Source: Bog-950 sp964631835 (GTDB lineage Bacteria > Bacteroidota > Bacteroidia > Chitinophagales > LD1). Taken from it: a DNA stretch of 64,000 nucleotides. The translations under genes were made by a program, and so were the position numbers. Location: positions 24,722 to 88,721 of the forward strand of contig CAZWAD010000015.1 of assembly GCA_964631835.1 (NCBI GenBank), read 5' to 3'. Position 1 is the stretch's first letter. Each line of letters begins with the position of its first letter. The notes beneath the pieces were generated by a model. The model did no database searches. It was given only the letters and a program-made list of their open reading frames with translations, and was not told where the DNA came from. Positions 52,681 to 61,771 of the stretch are shown here, in pieces.

Positions 52681-54768
52681 ATGGCAAAACCAAACAAACC
52701 TCATACACCGGCACAAAAAAAACCTGAACCCAAGCCTGAAAATGTTCTCACCCAGCTCTTGCCCGAGCCGTTATCAAAAAAACTTTTTCTCGGGTTTGCT
52801 GCTGTTTTGTTTTTGCTGATGGTTACCGTAAGCCATCAGTACGGCATTTCGGGCGATGAGAACTTTCATCGCGTTTACGGGCATCACGTACTCGATTTCT
52901 ACTCCTCGTTCGGAAAAGACAAAACCTGTATTCAGGATGCCCCGGGACCCGACTCGCTGATGCGCTACTATGGCGGCTTTTATGACGGCACAGCCACCTT
53001 AATAAGCAAGGCGGTTCCGATGGTTGATGAATGGGATGTTCGTCATTTTTGGAATTCCGTATTCGGGTATTTCGCCATGCTGTGTGCAGGATTGGTGGCA
53101 GTTGAAGTGGCGGGCTGGCAGGCAGGGCTCATTACCTTAATTCTGATGGCGTTTTCACCGCGCTTTTTCGGTGAAAGCATGAACAATCCCAAAGACATTA
53201 CCATGGCTGCCGGCTACATGCTGTCCTATGTTTTCATACTTAAATTTCTGAAGCAGCTTCCCAAACCTTCTCTAAAGGTGGCTGTTGGCTTGGGATTGAG
53301 CATTGGTTTGGCAATGGGTATTCGTATCGGTGGCTTGCTGCTAATTCCTTATACGTTTTTATTCTGGTTCCTGGCATTGTGGCAATTGTATGGTTTAGGC
53401 GGGGTTTTCGATTTTTCAAAATTCAGGGAAAACATTTTTCCCTCCCTCAAATTGGTTGTTCTTGCTTCGGTAATTGGCTATACGGTGAGTTTAATCTTCT
53501 GGCCTTACGGTTTGGTAGCTCCTTTTTCGCATCCGTTAGAAGCGCTGGGTGTAGCTGAAAAATTTCCGGTGCAAATTAAAATTCTGTTCGAGGGCAAGCA
53601 TATTTCATCTACCGAAGTGCCTTGGTATTATATCCCGAAGTGGCTTTTGATTACCACACCCTTGTTCGGCTTAATCGGGCTGACATATTCGCTTTCGCTG
53701 TTTACAGTTTACCGTAAAGGAAAACAGTTTTTGTTTATCGCTTTCCTGTTTTTTACTATCCTTTTTCCGCTCGGCTATGTTATATACAAAAAGGCGGTGC
53801 TATACGATACCATGCGCCACTTCTTTTTCGTGTACCCGAGTATTATTATTCTTTCGGGTTTGGCGTTTAACTATTTGATAGGTGGTTTATCGAAAAATTT
53901 AAAATATGCAGTTGCAGGAGTTCTTCTCGTACTTGTTGCTTTGCCTGCCCGGTTCATGATTGCCAACCATCCGAATCAGTATGTTTACTTCAACGAAATT
54001 ATCGGAGGCATTAAAGGCGCATTCGGCAATTACGAAACCGATTATTACATGAACAGCGTAAAACAAAGCGCTGACTGGCTGAAAGAAAATGAAAACCTGA
54101 AGCGCCCTGACGGAAAAAAAACAAGAGTTTTCTCGAATGCGGTGGCGCCCTGCAACTTTTATTTTAAAAATGATTCACTAACCGTGGCGGTGGGTTACAC
54201 AAGCTACCGCACTAAAGACGAGAAAGATGACGACTACGAAATCCTCTACTGCCGTTTTGTTGACCGCGACCTGCTGTTGAACGGCTGCTATCCTCCCGAG
54301 CAAACCATTCACACGGTTTATGCTGATGACATTCCGCTTTCGTGCGTAGTGAAAAAGGCTGACAAACGAAATTACAAAGCTCAGGAACTGATGTCTGAAA
54401 ATAAATTCGACAGCGCCTTGATGCTGCTCGAGGAATATACAAGCAAGTATCCGAAAAACCCGGTAGCGCTTTCCAATTTGGGTTTGTGTTATTTAAACAC
54501 CGGTAATTACAACCAAGCTGTTTCGGTTCTTAACCAATCGCTGGCGCTCAACAGCCTGAACCTAAATGCTTCGTATTTTCTCGGGCTGGCATATTTCTAC
54601 AAGCAGGATTTTTCCAACGCTGCCAATGTGCTTTCGATAGTGGTAAAAGAGAATCCGTATTTCGCAGCACCTTACCGTGTGCTGAGCGATTGCATGATAC
54701 GCCTGGGTGATGCCAATGCTGCGCAGGCTTATATGAATATATACCGCCAGCTGAACGGAGGGAGATAA
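52681..54768 (+). CDS. GT-C-type membrane glycosyltransferase with C-terminal TPR domain
   Basis: 695 residues. A Pro/Lys-rich cytoplasmic tail (residues 1-22) precedes about ten membrane helices. After helix 1 the first loop has GISGDENFHRVYG with D59-E60, the acidic pair of lipid-phosphate-dependent GT-C enzymes (ArnT/PMT/GT83 type), and the second motif ESMNNPKDITMAAGYM follows. A periplasmic part around residues 440-550 leads to three or four TPRs (about 555-690, SNLGLCYLNTGNYNQAVSVL). It would move a sugar from a polyprenyl phosphate onto an acceptor outside the inner membrane, the natural next step after the GT2 fusion at 49431. Confidence 0.82.
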   Translation: MAKPNKPHTPAQKKPEPKPENVLTQLLPEPLSKKLFLGFAAVLFLLMVTVSHQYGISGDENFHRVYGHHVLDFYSSFGKDKTCIQDAPGPDSLMRYYGGFYDGTATLISKAVPMVDEWDVRHFWNSVFGYFAMLCAGLVAVEVAGWQAGLITLILMAFSPRFFGESMNNPKDITMAAGYMLSYVFILKFLKQLPKPSLKVAVGLGLSIGLAMGIRIGGLLLIPYTFLFWFLALWQLYGLGGVFDFSKFRENIFPSLKLVVLASVIGYTVSLIFWPYGLVAPFSHPLEALGVAEKFPVQIKILFEGKHISSTEVPWYYIPKWLLITTPLFGLIGLTYSLSLFTVYRKGKQFLFIAFLFFTILFPLGYVIYKKAVLYDTMRHFFFVYPSIIILSGLAFNYLIGGLSKNLKYAVAGVLLVLVALPARFMIANHPNQYVYFNEIIGGIKGAFGNYETDYYMNSVKQSADWLKENENLKRPDGKKTRVFSNAVAPCNFYFKNDSLTVAVGYTSYRTKDEKDDDYEILYCRFVDRDLLLNGCYPPEQTIHTVYADDIPLSCVVKKADKRNYKAQELMSENKFDSALMLLEEYTSKYPKNPVALSNLGLCYLNTGNYNQAVSVLNQSLALNSLNLNASYFLGLAYFYKQDFSNAANVLSIVVKENPYFAAPYRVLSDCMIRLGDANAAQAYMNIYRQLNGGR

Positions 54769-54837
54769 CCAAACACTTGACCGGCTTGCGGACGCTCATT
54801 TTCCGACTGGAATTTTTATCTGGAGCGCGTCTGCAAC

Positions 54838-56064
54838 TTACTTAGGCTTGTAAAACAAACTATAAAAAGGCATAAGAGTTTCATTCTTAATCAGGAAAAA
54901 CAAACCCACACAGTACAAGGTGCTGAAAAGAATTACTGAAAAGCAAACCGACTGAATAATAACCCCATCCGCCACACCCTGCTGCAGAGGCAGCGTAGCA
55001 ATAACCGCTGCGCCCAGTCCTTTAGGTATCATAATGGAAAAAATAGCTTTATCAAGCACCGGTGTATCATTACTGATAATCAGTTTCACCACTATAAAGC
55101 GAACCACAAACAAGGCGGCAGTAATCAAAGCCCCTCCTACAAGCCAGTCAAGGCGGGTAATCTGAATGTTGATGCCTATGAACACAAAAAAGAAAACCCT
55201 CAGCAGAAACACTAACTGACTGAAGAAATCCTTTTCAACCTGCGGCAGCACAATGCTTTGGTTGGGAATAATTTTTTGAAAAAGCTTAGGCTCGAAATAT
55301 TCGAGATTGCCGATAGCAATGCCGAATGAAAGAGCCGTCAGCGGTCCGCTGTAGTTGAGGTATTCGGTAATGCCATAGAGTATAAACAGAAAAGCAGGCG
55401 TTGAAAAGGAAGTGGTTTTTAAATTGGGTATCCGGTTAACGATAAACGACCACAGGAATGCCCCGCCAATTCCAATCATAAGCGCAATAACCAATGAAGC
55501 AACAAACTTTGAAATAACCATGTTGGTTTCAATCGTACCGGTTACCATTAAACCCAGCACACCCAGCGGAACCGCAAGTGTGAACACATCGCTTTCGGCT
55601 GATTCAATAATTAGCGTTGCGCTTGTTTTTGGAAGTACGTTGATTTTGCGCACCAGCCCCACAACTACAGCCGATGAAGTTCCGCCAATGGTTGCGCCAA
55701 TAAACAAACTGGCTAACGAAGGCAGCCCGAACATCAGCTTGCATAAAATAAATGTGGTTACCGTAGTAGTTAAGAACCCCGCTACGGTAATACTTACCGA
55801 ATCTTTAAACGATGTAAGCACTTCCGAAATTTTGAGGTCGGTACCGCTTTCAAAAAGGATGAAAAGAAGAACGAAGTTGCTGAACAGTCTGCCGAACTTT
55901 CCAAAAGATGCCGGGTCAACTAAGTGAAACACCGGACCCATCAATATTCCCAAAAACATGAGCCCCACCACATCGGGAATGCCGCGTTTGTCAAAAATGC
56001 CGCGCAGATAATGACCCCAGAAAATGAAAACACCAATAATGATGATGATAACTGCTGTTTCCAT
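54838..56064 (-). CDS. cation:proton antiporter (CPA2/Kef-like)
   Basis: 408 residues, about twelve membrane helices. GIPDVVGLMFLGILMGPVFHLVDP is the first conserved hairpin, FVLLFILFESGTDLKI the second, IGATIGGTSSAVVVGLV the glycine-rich region, and SAESDVFTLAVPLGVLG holds the acidic ion-binding residues; IPKGLGAAVIATLP near the C-terminus is also typical. No RCK/TrkA-N nucleotide domain is attached. It would exchange Na+ or K+ for protons. It converges on the GT-C gene across 69 bp. Confidence 0.85.
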   Translation of the reverse strand: METAVIIIIIGVFIFWGHYLRGIFDKRGIPDVVGLMFLGILMGPVFHLVDPASFGKFGRLFSNFVLLFILFESGTDLKISEVLTSFKDSVSITVAGFLTTTVTTFILCKLMFGLPSLASLFIGATIGGTSSAVVVGLVRKINVLPKTSATLIIESAESDVFTLAVPLGVLGLMVTGTIETNMVISKFVASLVIALMIGIGGAFLWSFIVNRIPNLKTTSFSTPAFLFILYGITEYLNYSGPLTALSFGIAIGNLEYFEPKLFQKIIPNQSIVLPQVEKDFFSQLVFLLRVFFFVFIGINIQITRLDWLVGGALITAALFVVRFIVVKLIISNDTPVLDKAIFSIMIPKGLGAAVIATLPLQQGVADGVIIQSVCFSVILFSTLYCVGLFFLIKNETLMPFYSLFYKPK

Positions 56065-56149
56065 GCTGAGGTTTTAGTCTATATAAATGTAATAGAAAAA
56101 AGGCGTAGAAAGTAAAGCACGAAAAAATATCCTTCGAAAAGCTTATGGT

Positions 56150-57685
56150 TTACAGCTTAATAAATTTTCGCCTTTCTGTTTTATTACCTGTGGTTGCTTC
56201 AAGAATATACACTCCTGTGGGCAATGAGGAAACATCTATGATTTGTTCCTGGGAGGTAACAAGTTCCGTTTCTCCAAGCAGATTGAAAATTCTTAAATCA
56301 GAAATGTTTTCCGGATATGCAATATATAAGAAACGGGAAACAGGATTAGGATAAATACTTATACCTAGCTGTTCCAATGAAGATACCCGGGAGGGTATAT
56401 TGCACTGAGAAATATCAAAAGGCATAAAGATGCCGAGCCCCAGGTTGACATTATCGTATCCGTCATAAATCGAAGTCGCAATAACAACCGAATCGGTGGT
56501 GCACCAATCATTATTTTTCATATCGCAGCTATATCCCGGAGATGTGGCGTTAAAAACATTGAAAGAATCATTATTGCAAATACGGTTGCAGTTAATCCGG
56601 TTGGCGGCAGCGGTATTATAAATACCTATTTTGCTCCCTTCAATAAGGTTTTCCTTAACAATACCGGCCTGGGGTCCATGTATTCCCACCCGGTTATTCC
56701 TGATTAAGCATTTAACCAGCGTATCGAAACCACTCAGCATAACACCCACGGAATCATTCGACTCTATTTGGCAGTTCTCTATCATGGCTCTCTTTTTACA
56801 GCCGGTACAAAAAAGCGGGACGTAAGTCCTTAGTCCAATCCGGTTATATCTTGAGACGCAGTTTTGGATGACATTTAAATTAGGACCAAACAAACCTCCC
56901 TCGGTATTGATGTCGAAACCGGTTGCATTATTGGTGCTTTCACAATTATAAATTCTGGCACGGTTTCCTAAAAATCCCGCTGTTCCGTTATAACTTGCCT
57001 TGCAATTCATTATCACACCCCCGCTGGTTATTTGAATTCCGCCACCGTTGTTGTAGTTTGCAACGCAGTTAATAATAGTATCTGAAACCAGTTTAGCGCC
57101 AATACCGGTGTTATTCAGAAAAGAGCTGTTCGTAACCATGCCGCTATAAACGTAAACCCCGTTACCTGCATTTACCGAAAAGAGACAACTATCCATAGCA
57201 AACGAGGCTAATGTGCTGGTGCTTAACCCGGTCATATTAAAACTAAAACGTGAGTTAGTAACCGCCAGGTTACCCGAAGGAGAACCGTTACAGCGGATTC
57301 CGTTTCGTGAATAAAAAAAATTGCAATGGCTTATACTTGAGTTCACAAACTGGTTCATAAAAACTTCACTCCATATTCCCGGAAATGGCCCCGCTGAATT
57401 ACTGGTAAAAGTGATTGAATCGGTTCTGGTTCCCTGTGCAATAAGGGAGCCTTGCCTTATCTCCAATTGCATGTTATCAGCGAACCTTACCTCCACCCCC
57501 GGCTCAATCGTCAGTATTACTCCCGGAAAAACAACAACCGTATCAGTAACAATATACGGGCTGTTAGTTTTTGTCCACGTGGTATTAGCATAAATTCCCC
57601 CGCTGACATTCGTTTGTGCTTTGGCAATGAAGAAAAAAGAGAAGAGAAAGAAAAAGGCTAATGATGTTTTGGTGTGGCTTTTCAT
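56150..57685 (-). CDS. secreted right-handed parallel beta-helix protein with T9SS sorting domain
   Basis: 511 residues from the ATG at 57685 (MKSHTKTSLAFFFLFSFFFIAKAQ, a clear signal peptide). A TTG 6 codons upstream lies in the promoter and is rejected. Residues 30-430 are beta-helix coils (NSSISHCNFFYSRNGIRCNG, GGGIQITSGGVIMNCKASYN, PQAGIVKENLIEGSKIGIYN), often found in carbohydrate-active or adhesive proteins. The C-terminus is a T9SS type A signal: ISIYPNPVSRFLYIAY to RRKFIKL. No catalytic carbohydrate lyase residues can be assigned by eye. Confidence 0.85.
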   Translation of the reverse strand: MKSHTKTSLAFFFLFSFFFIAKAQTNVSGGIYANTTWTKTNSPYIVTDTVVVFPGVILTIEPGVEVRFADNMQLEIRQGSLIAQGTRTDSITFTSNSAGPFPGIWSEVFMNQFVNSSISHCNFFYSRNGIRCNGSPSGNLAVTNSRFSFNMTGLSTSTLASFAMDSCLFSVNAGNGVYVYSGMVTNSSFLNNTGIGAKLVSDTIINCVANYNNGGGIQITSGGVIMNCKASYNGTAGFLGNRARIYNCESTNNATGFDINTEGGLFGPNLNVIQNCVSRYNRIGLRTYVPLFCTGCKKRAMIENCQIESNDSVGVMLSGFDTLVKCLIRNNRVGIHGPQAGIVKENLIEGSKIGIYNTAAANRINCNRICNNDSFNVFNATSPGYSCDMKNNDWCTTDSVVIATSIYDGYDNVNLGLGIFMPFDISQCNIPSRVSSLEQLGISIYPNPVSRFLYIAYPENISDLRIFNLLGETELVTSQEQIIDVSSLPTGVYILEATTGNKTERRKFIKL

Positions 57686-57700
57686 AGCTGTTAGTTTACT

Positions 57701-57731
57701 CAAACCTAAATAAATACCCTCACTAAAGCAA
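57701..57731 (-). promoter_or_regulatory. promoter of the beta-helix protein gene
   Basis: On the minus strand, TAGGTTTG (57701-57708) is a perfect TAnnTTTG and TTG (57729-57731) lies 20 bp upstream. The ATG at 57685 follows about 10 nt after the expected transcription start. The remaining 270 bp up to 57998 are AT-rich with no gene that I can see. Confidence 0.65.
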
Positions 57732-57998
57732 TTTTATTTCTCTTTTTTTAGCTGGTAAAAAGCATTGGCTGATTCTTGTTTTTTCTCATCGAAAAATCTG
57801 AATACTATGCTCTCCAACTGATGCACGATTAGTAAAAATGTTTCCCTTTTGAAAAAATAAAAACTGAATTCAGAGGTTTTACTTTCAGAAGAAGCAAAGT
57901 GTAAATGGCGGGTATGTGCCTGCGGTGTGCCATAGGTTTTACATATATGCCGGATATAAAAATCAGGAGAAAAGTAATAATGATGAGGGGCAGTTCTG

Positions 57999-58925
57999 CT
58001 ATTTCACCACAAACTCCATCCGTTCAAAATTCTCGGCAGCGAAAATGCCGTAGCCGTTTTGCACATTGCTGAAAACATGCACCGGTTCCGATGGTCCGTT
58101 AAAATTTCCCTCTATCTGCAAAGTGCGGTAATATTCGTAATGCGCTTTTGAAACGGTGTAAAGTTCCACCCACAACCGGACAGAGGAATATTCCTCCGGC
58201 TCAGGTACATAGCGGAACTCCATTTGCAATTCTTTATCCTGCCCGTTGAAACTCCTGTCGCTGAAAAGCAGGAACCATCCTCCATCGCGCACCGTATCGG
58301 CTACCGTTGTCAGCAATTCGGGGCGGAAGCCGTAGATATAACTATGCTCCAGCGTATCACCGGTACTGTTTACAGTATTCCACCTCGCTTCCATCCAAAC
58401 ATTCACCCGGTAGTAATCATTCTTACTTCCGTCATCTCTGAATCTGAACTTCACCAGTGCATTTCTGTCTCCTGCTGATGAATCGGGATAATGCAACAGG
58501 CTGTACGAGAGAATCTGCGCGGCAAGAGGCATTTCGTCTTCGGCTGTTACCGTTCCGTAAAGCGGATGAGTGGCTTTTACCATATATTTCTTCCCCTCCT
58601 GCGCAATCAGCGCTGAACGGTAAGAGCCGAATGTGTTTCCGGTGTCGGAAGGGACATAAGCCAGTTCTTCTTTAAACACACCATCTTCAAATAATTCAAC
58701 CTTCGCTCCTTCCAATGAGTTAATATTATTTGAACCGGTAGTAGTATAGCTTTCAGTCAGGTAAACGCTCATTTGCCAGGCATCGGTGAACCGGCAGTTG
58801 AGCACCATGCGCTTTGCCGCATCACGTTCCGGTGCATCGAAATCGTTTTCGCAGGAAGAAAGCAGAATCAGAAATAATGAAACGATAGAATAGCGGAAGA
58901 ACTTAAAAGCTGTTTGTATTTTCAT
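57999..58925 (-). CDS. DUF4249 lipoprotein
   Basis: 308 residues from the ATG at 58925; the frame is open a further 58 codons but that part runs through a dispersed inverted repeat and is not protein-like. The lipobox is LSSC with C25 (SLFLILLSSCENDFDAPE). DUF4249 features such as AAKRMVLNCRFTDAWQMSVYLTES near residue 37, GAKVELFEDGVF and GSYRSALIAQEGKKYMVKATHP are visible. Members are outer-membrane lipoproteins encoded next to TonB-dependent receptors and act by analogy with SusD. Its partner receptor lies upstream at 59096. Confidence 0.85.
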   Translation of the reverse strand: MKIQTAFKFFRYSIVSLFLILLSSCENDFDAPERDAAKRMVLNCRFTDAWQMSVYLTESYTTTGSNNINSLEGAKVELFEDGVFKEELAYVPSDTGNTFGSYRSALIAQEGKKYMVKATHPLYGTVTAEDEMPLAAQILSYSLLHYPDSSAGDRNALVKFRFRDDGSKNDYYRVNVWMEARWNTVNSTGDTLEHSYIYGFRPELLTTVADTVRDGGWFLLFSDRSFNGQDKELQMEFRYVPEPEEYSSVRLWVELYTVSKAHYEYYRTLQIEGNFNGPSEPVHVFSNVQNGYGIFAAENFERMEFVVK

Positions 58926-58947
58926 AAAAAGATTTCCTAAAAGTCTT

Positions 58948-59015
58948 TCGCACGGAGGCACGGAGAAAAGATACAGAGAATGCTTCCGGGCTGTTTTCTC
59001 AGTGTCTCCGTGCGA
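58948..59015. repeat. imperfect inverted repeat with 22-bp arms (CACGGAG family)
   Basis: The arms at 58948-58969 and 58994-59015 match at 20 of 22 positions around words such as GCACGGAGGCACGGAGA and its complement. A third copy, TTCTCTGTGCCTCCGTGCGA, lies at 42753-42772. The element occupies the spacer between the TonB receptor and its DUF4249 partner. Confidence 0.7.
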
Positions 59016-59095
59016 TAAAAATGTTTCCTGTACAAACCCAAACAGCCCTTTAGATTTTCGACATTCCGGCATTCCAACATTCCATTTCATCTTTC

Positions 59096-61534
59096 TCATA
59101 CCCCGAATTTTATAGTGTAAGAAACCGAAGGTAAAACAGGGAACAAACTCAGCTGCTTAAACACCAGCGAAAAAGTTCCGTCCGGTGAGGAACGGTAGTC
59201 GGTATAAACCGAAAAAATATTATACCGGTTGTACACATTGTAAACACTGAAATTGAAAAGGTGCTCCAGCCGCTTTACCTTTTTCTTGTAGGTAAAAGAA
59301 AGGTCGAGATGGTGAAAAGGCGGCAGCCGGTAGTTATTCTTGCCGGTGTAAACCGAAATCTGCTCGCCCGACTGCGGAGCGGTATAACCGTTTTGCACAT
59401 AAATATCGCGGTAAAAAACAGCATTCCAGCTATTATACGACTGAAGCGGCAGTGTAAACATGTTTCCGCTTCCGTAAACCCATGCAAGTCCTACTTCAAA
59501 GTGCTTGCTGATGAGGTAATTCACCTGCAGGGCAATGTTATGCCTCCGGTCGAATTTGTAAGGATAATATTTGCCATCGTTCAGGGCGTCAAACTTCCTT
59601 TGGCTCCAGGCCAGCGTGTACGCCACCGAACCGGTCACCTGCCCGTAGCTTCGCGCAGCATACACCTCCACACCATAAGCTCTTCCGGTGCCGCTCATCG
59701 CCACTTGTTTCTCCCAATCGTCACCGGCTGAGGTATATGCCGCACCCTCTTTGTAATCAATCAGATTGTTCATAATCCGGTAAAAACCGTCAATGCTCCA
59801 TTCAAAATTCAGAGGCAGCTTTTGCATCATGCCGAAAGAAAAATTCCAGCCCGTTTCAGGCAAAGCATTTTGCGTTGCCGGAACCCAGTAATCGTTCAGC
59901 ACATCGGCAGAAGAAGTGGTAAGCAAATGAAGATTTTGCGACAACCCCGAAACGGATGAACGCAAAGAAAAATTCTTAACCGGTGAATAAACAACATGCC
60001 CCCGCGGAAGAAAGAAAACGTAAGGTTTGCCTTTCATGACGTAGCTGCGTAAATGAAACCCGCCATTGAGCAGCCAGTGTTCATCGGGGCGTATTTCATC
60101 TTCCATATACAAACTCGCCTCAATCGTTCTCGTCCATATTCCGTTAAAGGAGGTATCGCTCTTACCACGATACGTATTTTCGGTTTTCTCCTCTCCTTTT
60201 CCGGTTTCAAAAAGCAACCCTTTCACTTCCGCACCGGCACGGAATGTTTGCAGTTTGTTGAACGAAAACTTTACATCGCCCCGGTACGAGATGTCATGAA
60301 TTAAAGATGTATTGCTGGCATCGTAATAGTTTTTGTATTCTGCCCAGTTGCCGGATGGCGAGTGATAATAATGGTCGCGCTGCCTGGGTGTGATGCGGTA
60401 ACTGCTGAAAGCCACCGTATGTTTCATCTCCCATTTATCGTTAAAAGTATGAATCCATTTTGCTGAAGAAACATAGTTGCTCCAGTTCACCTGCTGCACA
60501 AACTCCGAAGTAAAGGCGTTCAGTGAATCGGTTGAGTTGTTTTGCTTTTTGAAAGAATAAAAATCACTGTTGGTAAAAAAACTCAGCTCCATCCGGTCTT
60601 TATCGCTGAACCGGTGAACCAGTTTTATGTTAGCATCAGCGAAATAATATCCGATGTCGCCATCATATCCCGAAGCCTTGTACTGCCTCTTCGAAATGGG
60701 CGAAGTATAAAGCCCGATGTAACAAACGCGTGCTGAAAGCGAAAAAGTAGTTTTCCTGCTTTTGGAAAGAGGACCGTCCAAATGAAATCGCGAAGCCACC
60801 AGGCCGACAGAAACCGAGCCGCGTAAATTACGCGTGTTGCCGCCATCGGTCTTTATATCCATTACTGAGCCGAGCCTTCCGCCAAACCGGGACGGGTAAT
60901 GGTCTTTGTAAATATCAATCTGCTCAATGGCATCGCCATTAAACACCGAAATAAAACCATAAATGTGGGCAGGATTATACACCGGTGTGCCGTCCAGCAA
61001 CATCAGGTTCTGGTCGGGGCTTCCCCCGCGCACAAAAATCCCCCGCGAGCCCTCATTACCCGACTGAATGCCCGGCTGCATCTGCACCGCGCGCATGGGG
61101 TCGTTCTCACCGAGCAAGGCAGGAAGCGAAAGGAAGTTCTCCTTGCGCAAAGTAATCAGCCCGCCTTCGTCATGGTCGGCTGCTTTTAATCTTTTTTTAT
61201 CGGCAATAATCACTTCGCTTAACTGCAAATCACTTTTCATGCGCAATTCAATCAAAGTATCTTTCGAAAGATAGAGCCTCACAGTCTCGGTCTTGTAGCC
61301 GATATATGAAAAAGCAATTTCGTTCCAGCCGCTTTTTAAATTCAAGTGAAACTCGCCTAAGGAGTCCGTAGAAGTACCGGTTGAAAACTGAGCGATGTAA
61401 ATAGTAGCATTCTCCAAAGGGCTGAAGTCTTCGCCCAGAATTTTTCCCGAAAGCCGGATTGTGGATTGAGAAAACAGAAAAGTAGAATTGAAAACAAGAA
61501 AGAGATAAATGATAACTCTCTGCCGCAAATTCAT
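59096..61534 (-). CDS. TonB-dependent receptor with carboxypeptidase-regulatory-like N-domain
   Basis: 812 residues. The signal peptide MNLRQRVIIYLFLVFNSTFLFSQ is followed by a carboxypeptidase-regulatory-like beta sandwich (residues 27-105, SGKILGEDFSPLENATIYI). The plug includes LLGENDPMRAVQMQPGIQSG and GIFVRGGSPDQNLMLLDGTPVYNP, and the rest is a 22-strand-type barrel with a near-terminal FNFSVYNVYNRYN strand. It imports an unknown ligand across the outer membrane using TonB energy. With the DUF4249 lipoprotein it makes a transport pair; no regulator or hydrolase indicates the substrate. Confidence 0.9.
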   Translation of the reverse strand: MNLRQRVIIYLFLVFNSTFLFSQSTIRLSGKILGEDFSPLENATIYIAQFSTGTSTDSLGEFHLNLKSGWNEIAFSYIGYKTETVRLYLSKDTLIELRMKSDLQLSEVIIADKKRLKAADHDEGGLITLRKENFLSLPALLGENDPMRAVQMQPGIQSGNEGSRGIFVRGGSPDQNLMLLDGTPVYNPAHIYGFISVFNGDAIEQIDIYKDHYPSRFGGRLGSVMDIKTDGGNTRNLRGSVSVGLVASRFHLDGPLSKSRKTTFSLSARVCYIGLYTSPISKRQYKASGYDGDIGYYFADANIKLVHRFSDKDRMELSFFTNSDFYSFKKQNNSTDSLNAFTSEFVQQVNWSNYVSSAKWIHTFNDKWEMKHTVAFSSYRITPRQRDHYYHSPSGNWAEYKNYYDASNTSLIHDISYRGDVKFSFNKLQTFRAGAEVKGLLFETGKGEEKTENTYRGKSDTSFNGIWTRTIEASLYMEDEIRPDEHWLLNGGFHLRSYVMKGKPYVFFLPRGHVVYSPVKNFSLRSSVSGLSQNLHLLTTSSADVLNDYWVPATQNALPETGWNFSFGMMQKLPLNFEWSIDGFYRIMNNLIDYKEGAAYTSAGDDWEKQVAMSGTGRAYGVEVYAARSYGQVTGSVAYTLAWSQRKFDALNDGKYYPYKFDRRHNIALQVNYLISKHFEVGLAWVYGSGNMFTLPLQSYNSWNAVFYRDIYVQNGYTAPQSGEQISVYTGKNNYRLPPFHHLDLSFTYKKKVKRLEHLFNFSVYNVYNRYNIFSVYTDYRSSPDGTFSLVFKQLSLFPVLPSVSYTIKFGV

Positions 61535-61636
61535 CTTTCAAAATAAAGAAAAAGATGAATAGGAAACCGGTGGAATGGTAAACCGCTTATTCTTATTGCG
61601 CAAACTGGTAATTATATCTCCTTTTGCTTTATCCCG

Positions 61637-61650
61637 ACCCGGTTACGGGT
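61637..61650. repeat. short hairpin upstream of the TonB receptor
   Basis: ACCCG-GTTA-CGGGT lies within CCCGACCCGGTTACGGGTTT and CGCGAAGGCGGGGTG. These words are characteristic of dispersed hairpin repeats in related genomes (general knowledge); here it stands between divergent genes. Minor. Confidence 0.4.
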
Positions 61651-61771
61651 TTCGCGAAGGCGGGGTGTAAAAAACTTTCCGCTTCTTAAAGAATCTGAAC
61701 ATTTCATCATAATGTTTACAGATGTCTCACTTCAGAAGCAAAGGTTTTTAGATTAAAGGAGGATTTTTAAC

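Noticed and set aside
53000..55000. Mobile element boundaries around the glycan cassette
   Set aside because: No transposase, integrase, tRNA or flanking direct repeats were found, and composition is like the surroundings.
57686..57703. TTG start 6 codons upstream for the beta-helix protein
   Set aside because: It lies inside the -7 box; the ATG at 57685 opens directly into a signal peptide.
58926..59099. 58-codon N-terminal extension of the DUF4249 protein
   Set aside because: It reads through an inverted repeat and puts the lipoprotein signal in the middle of the protein.
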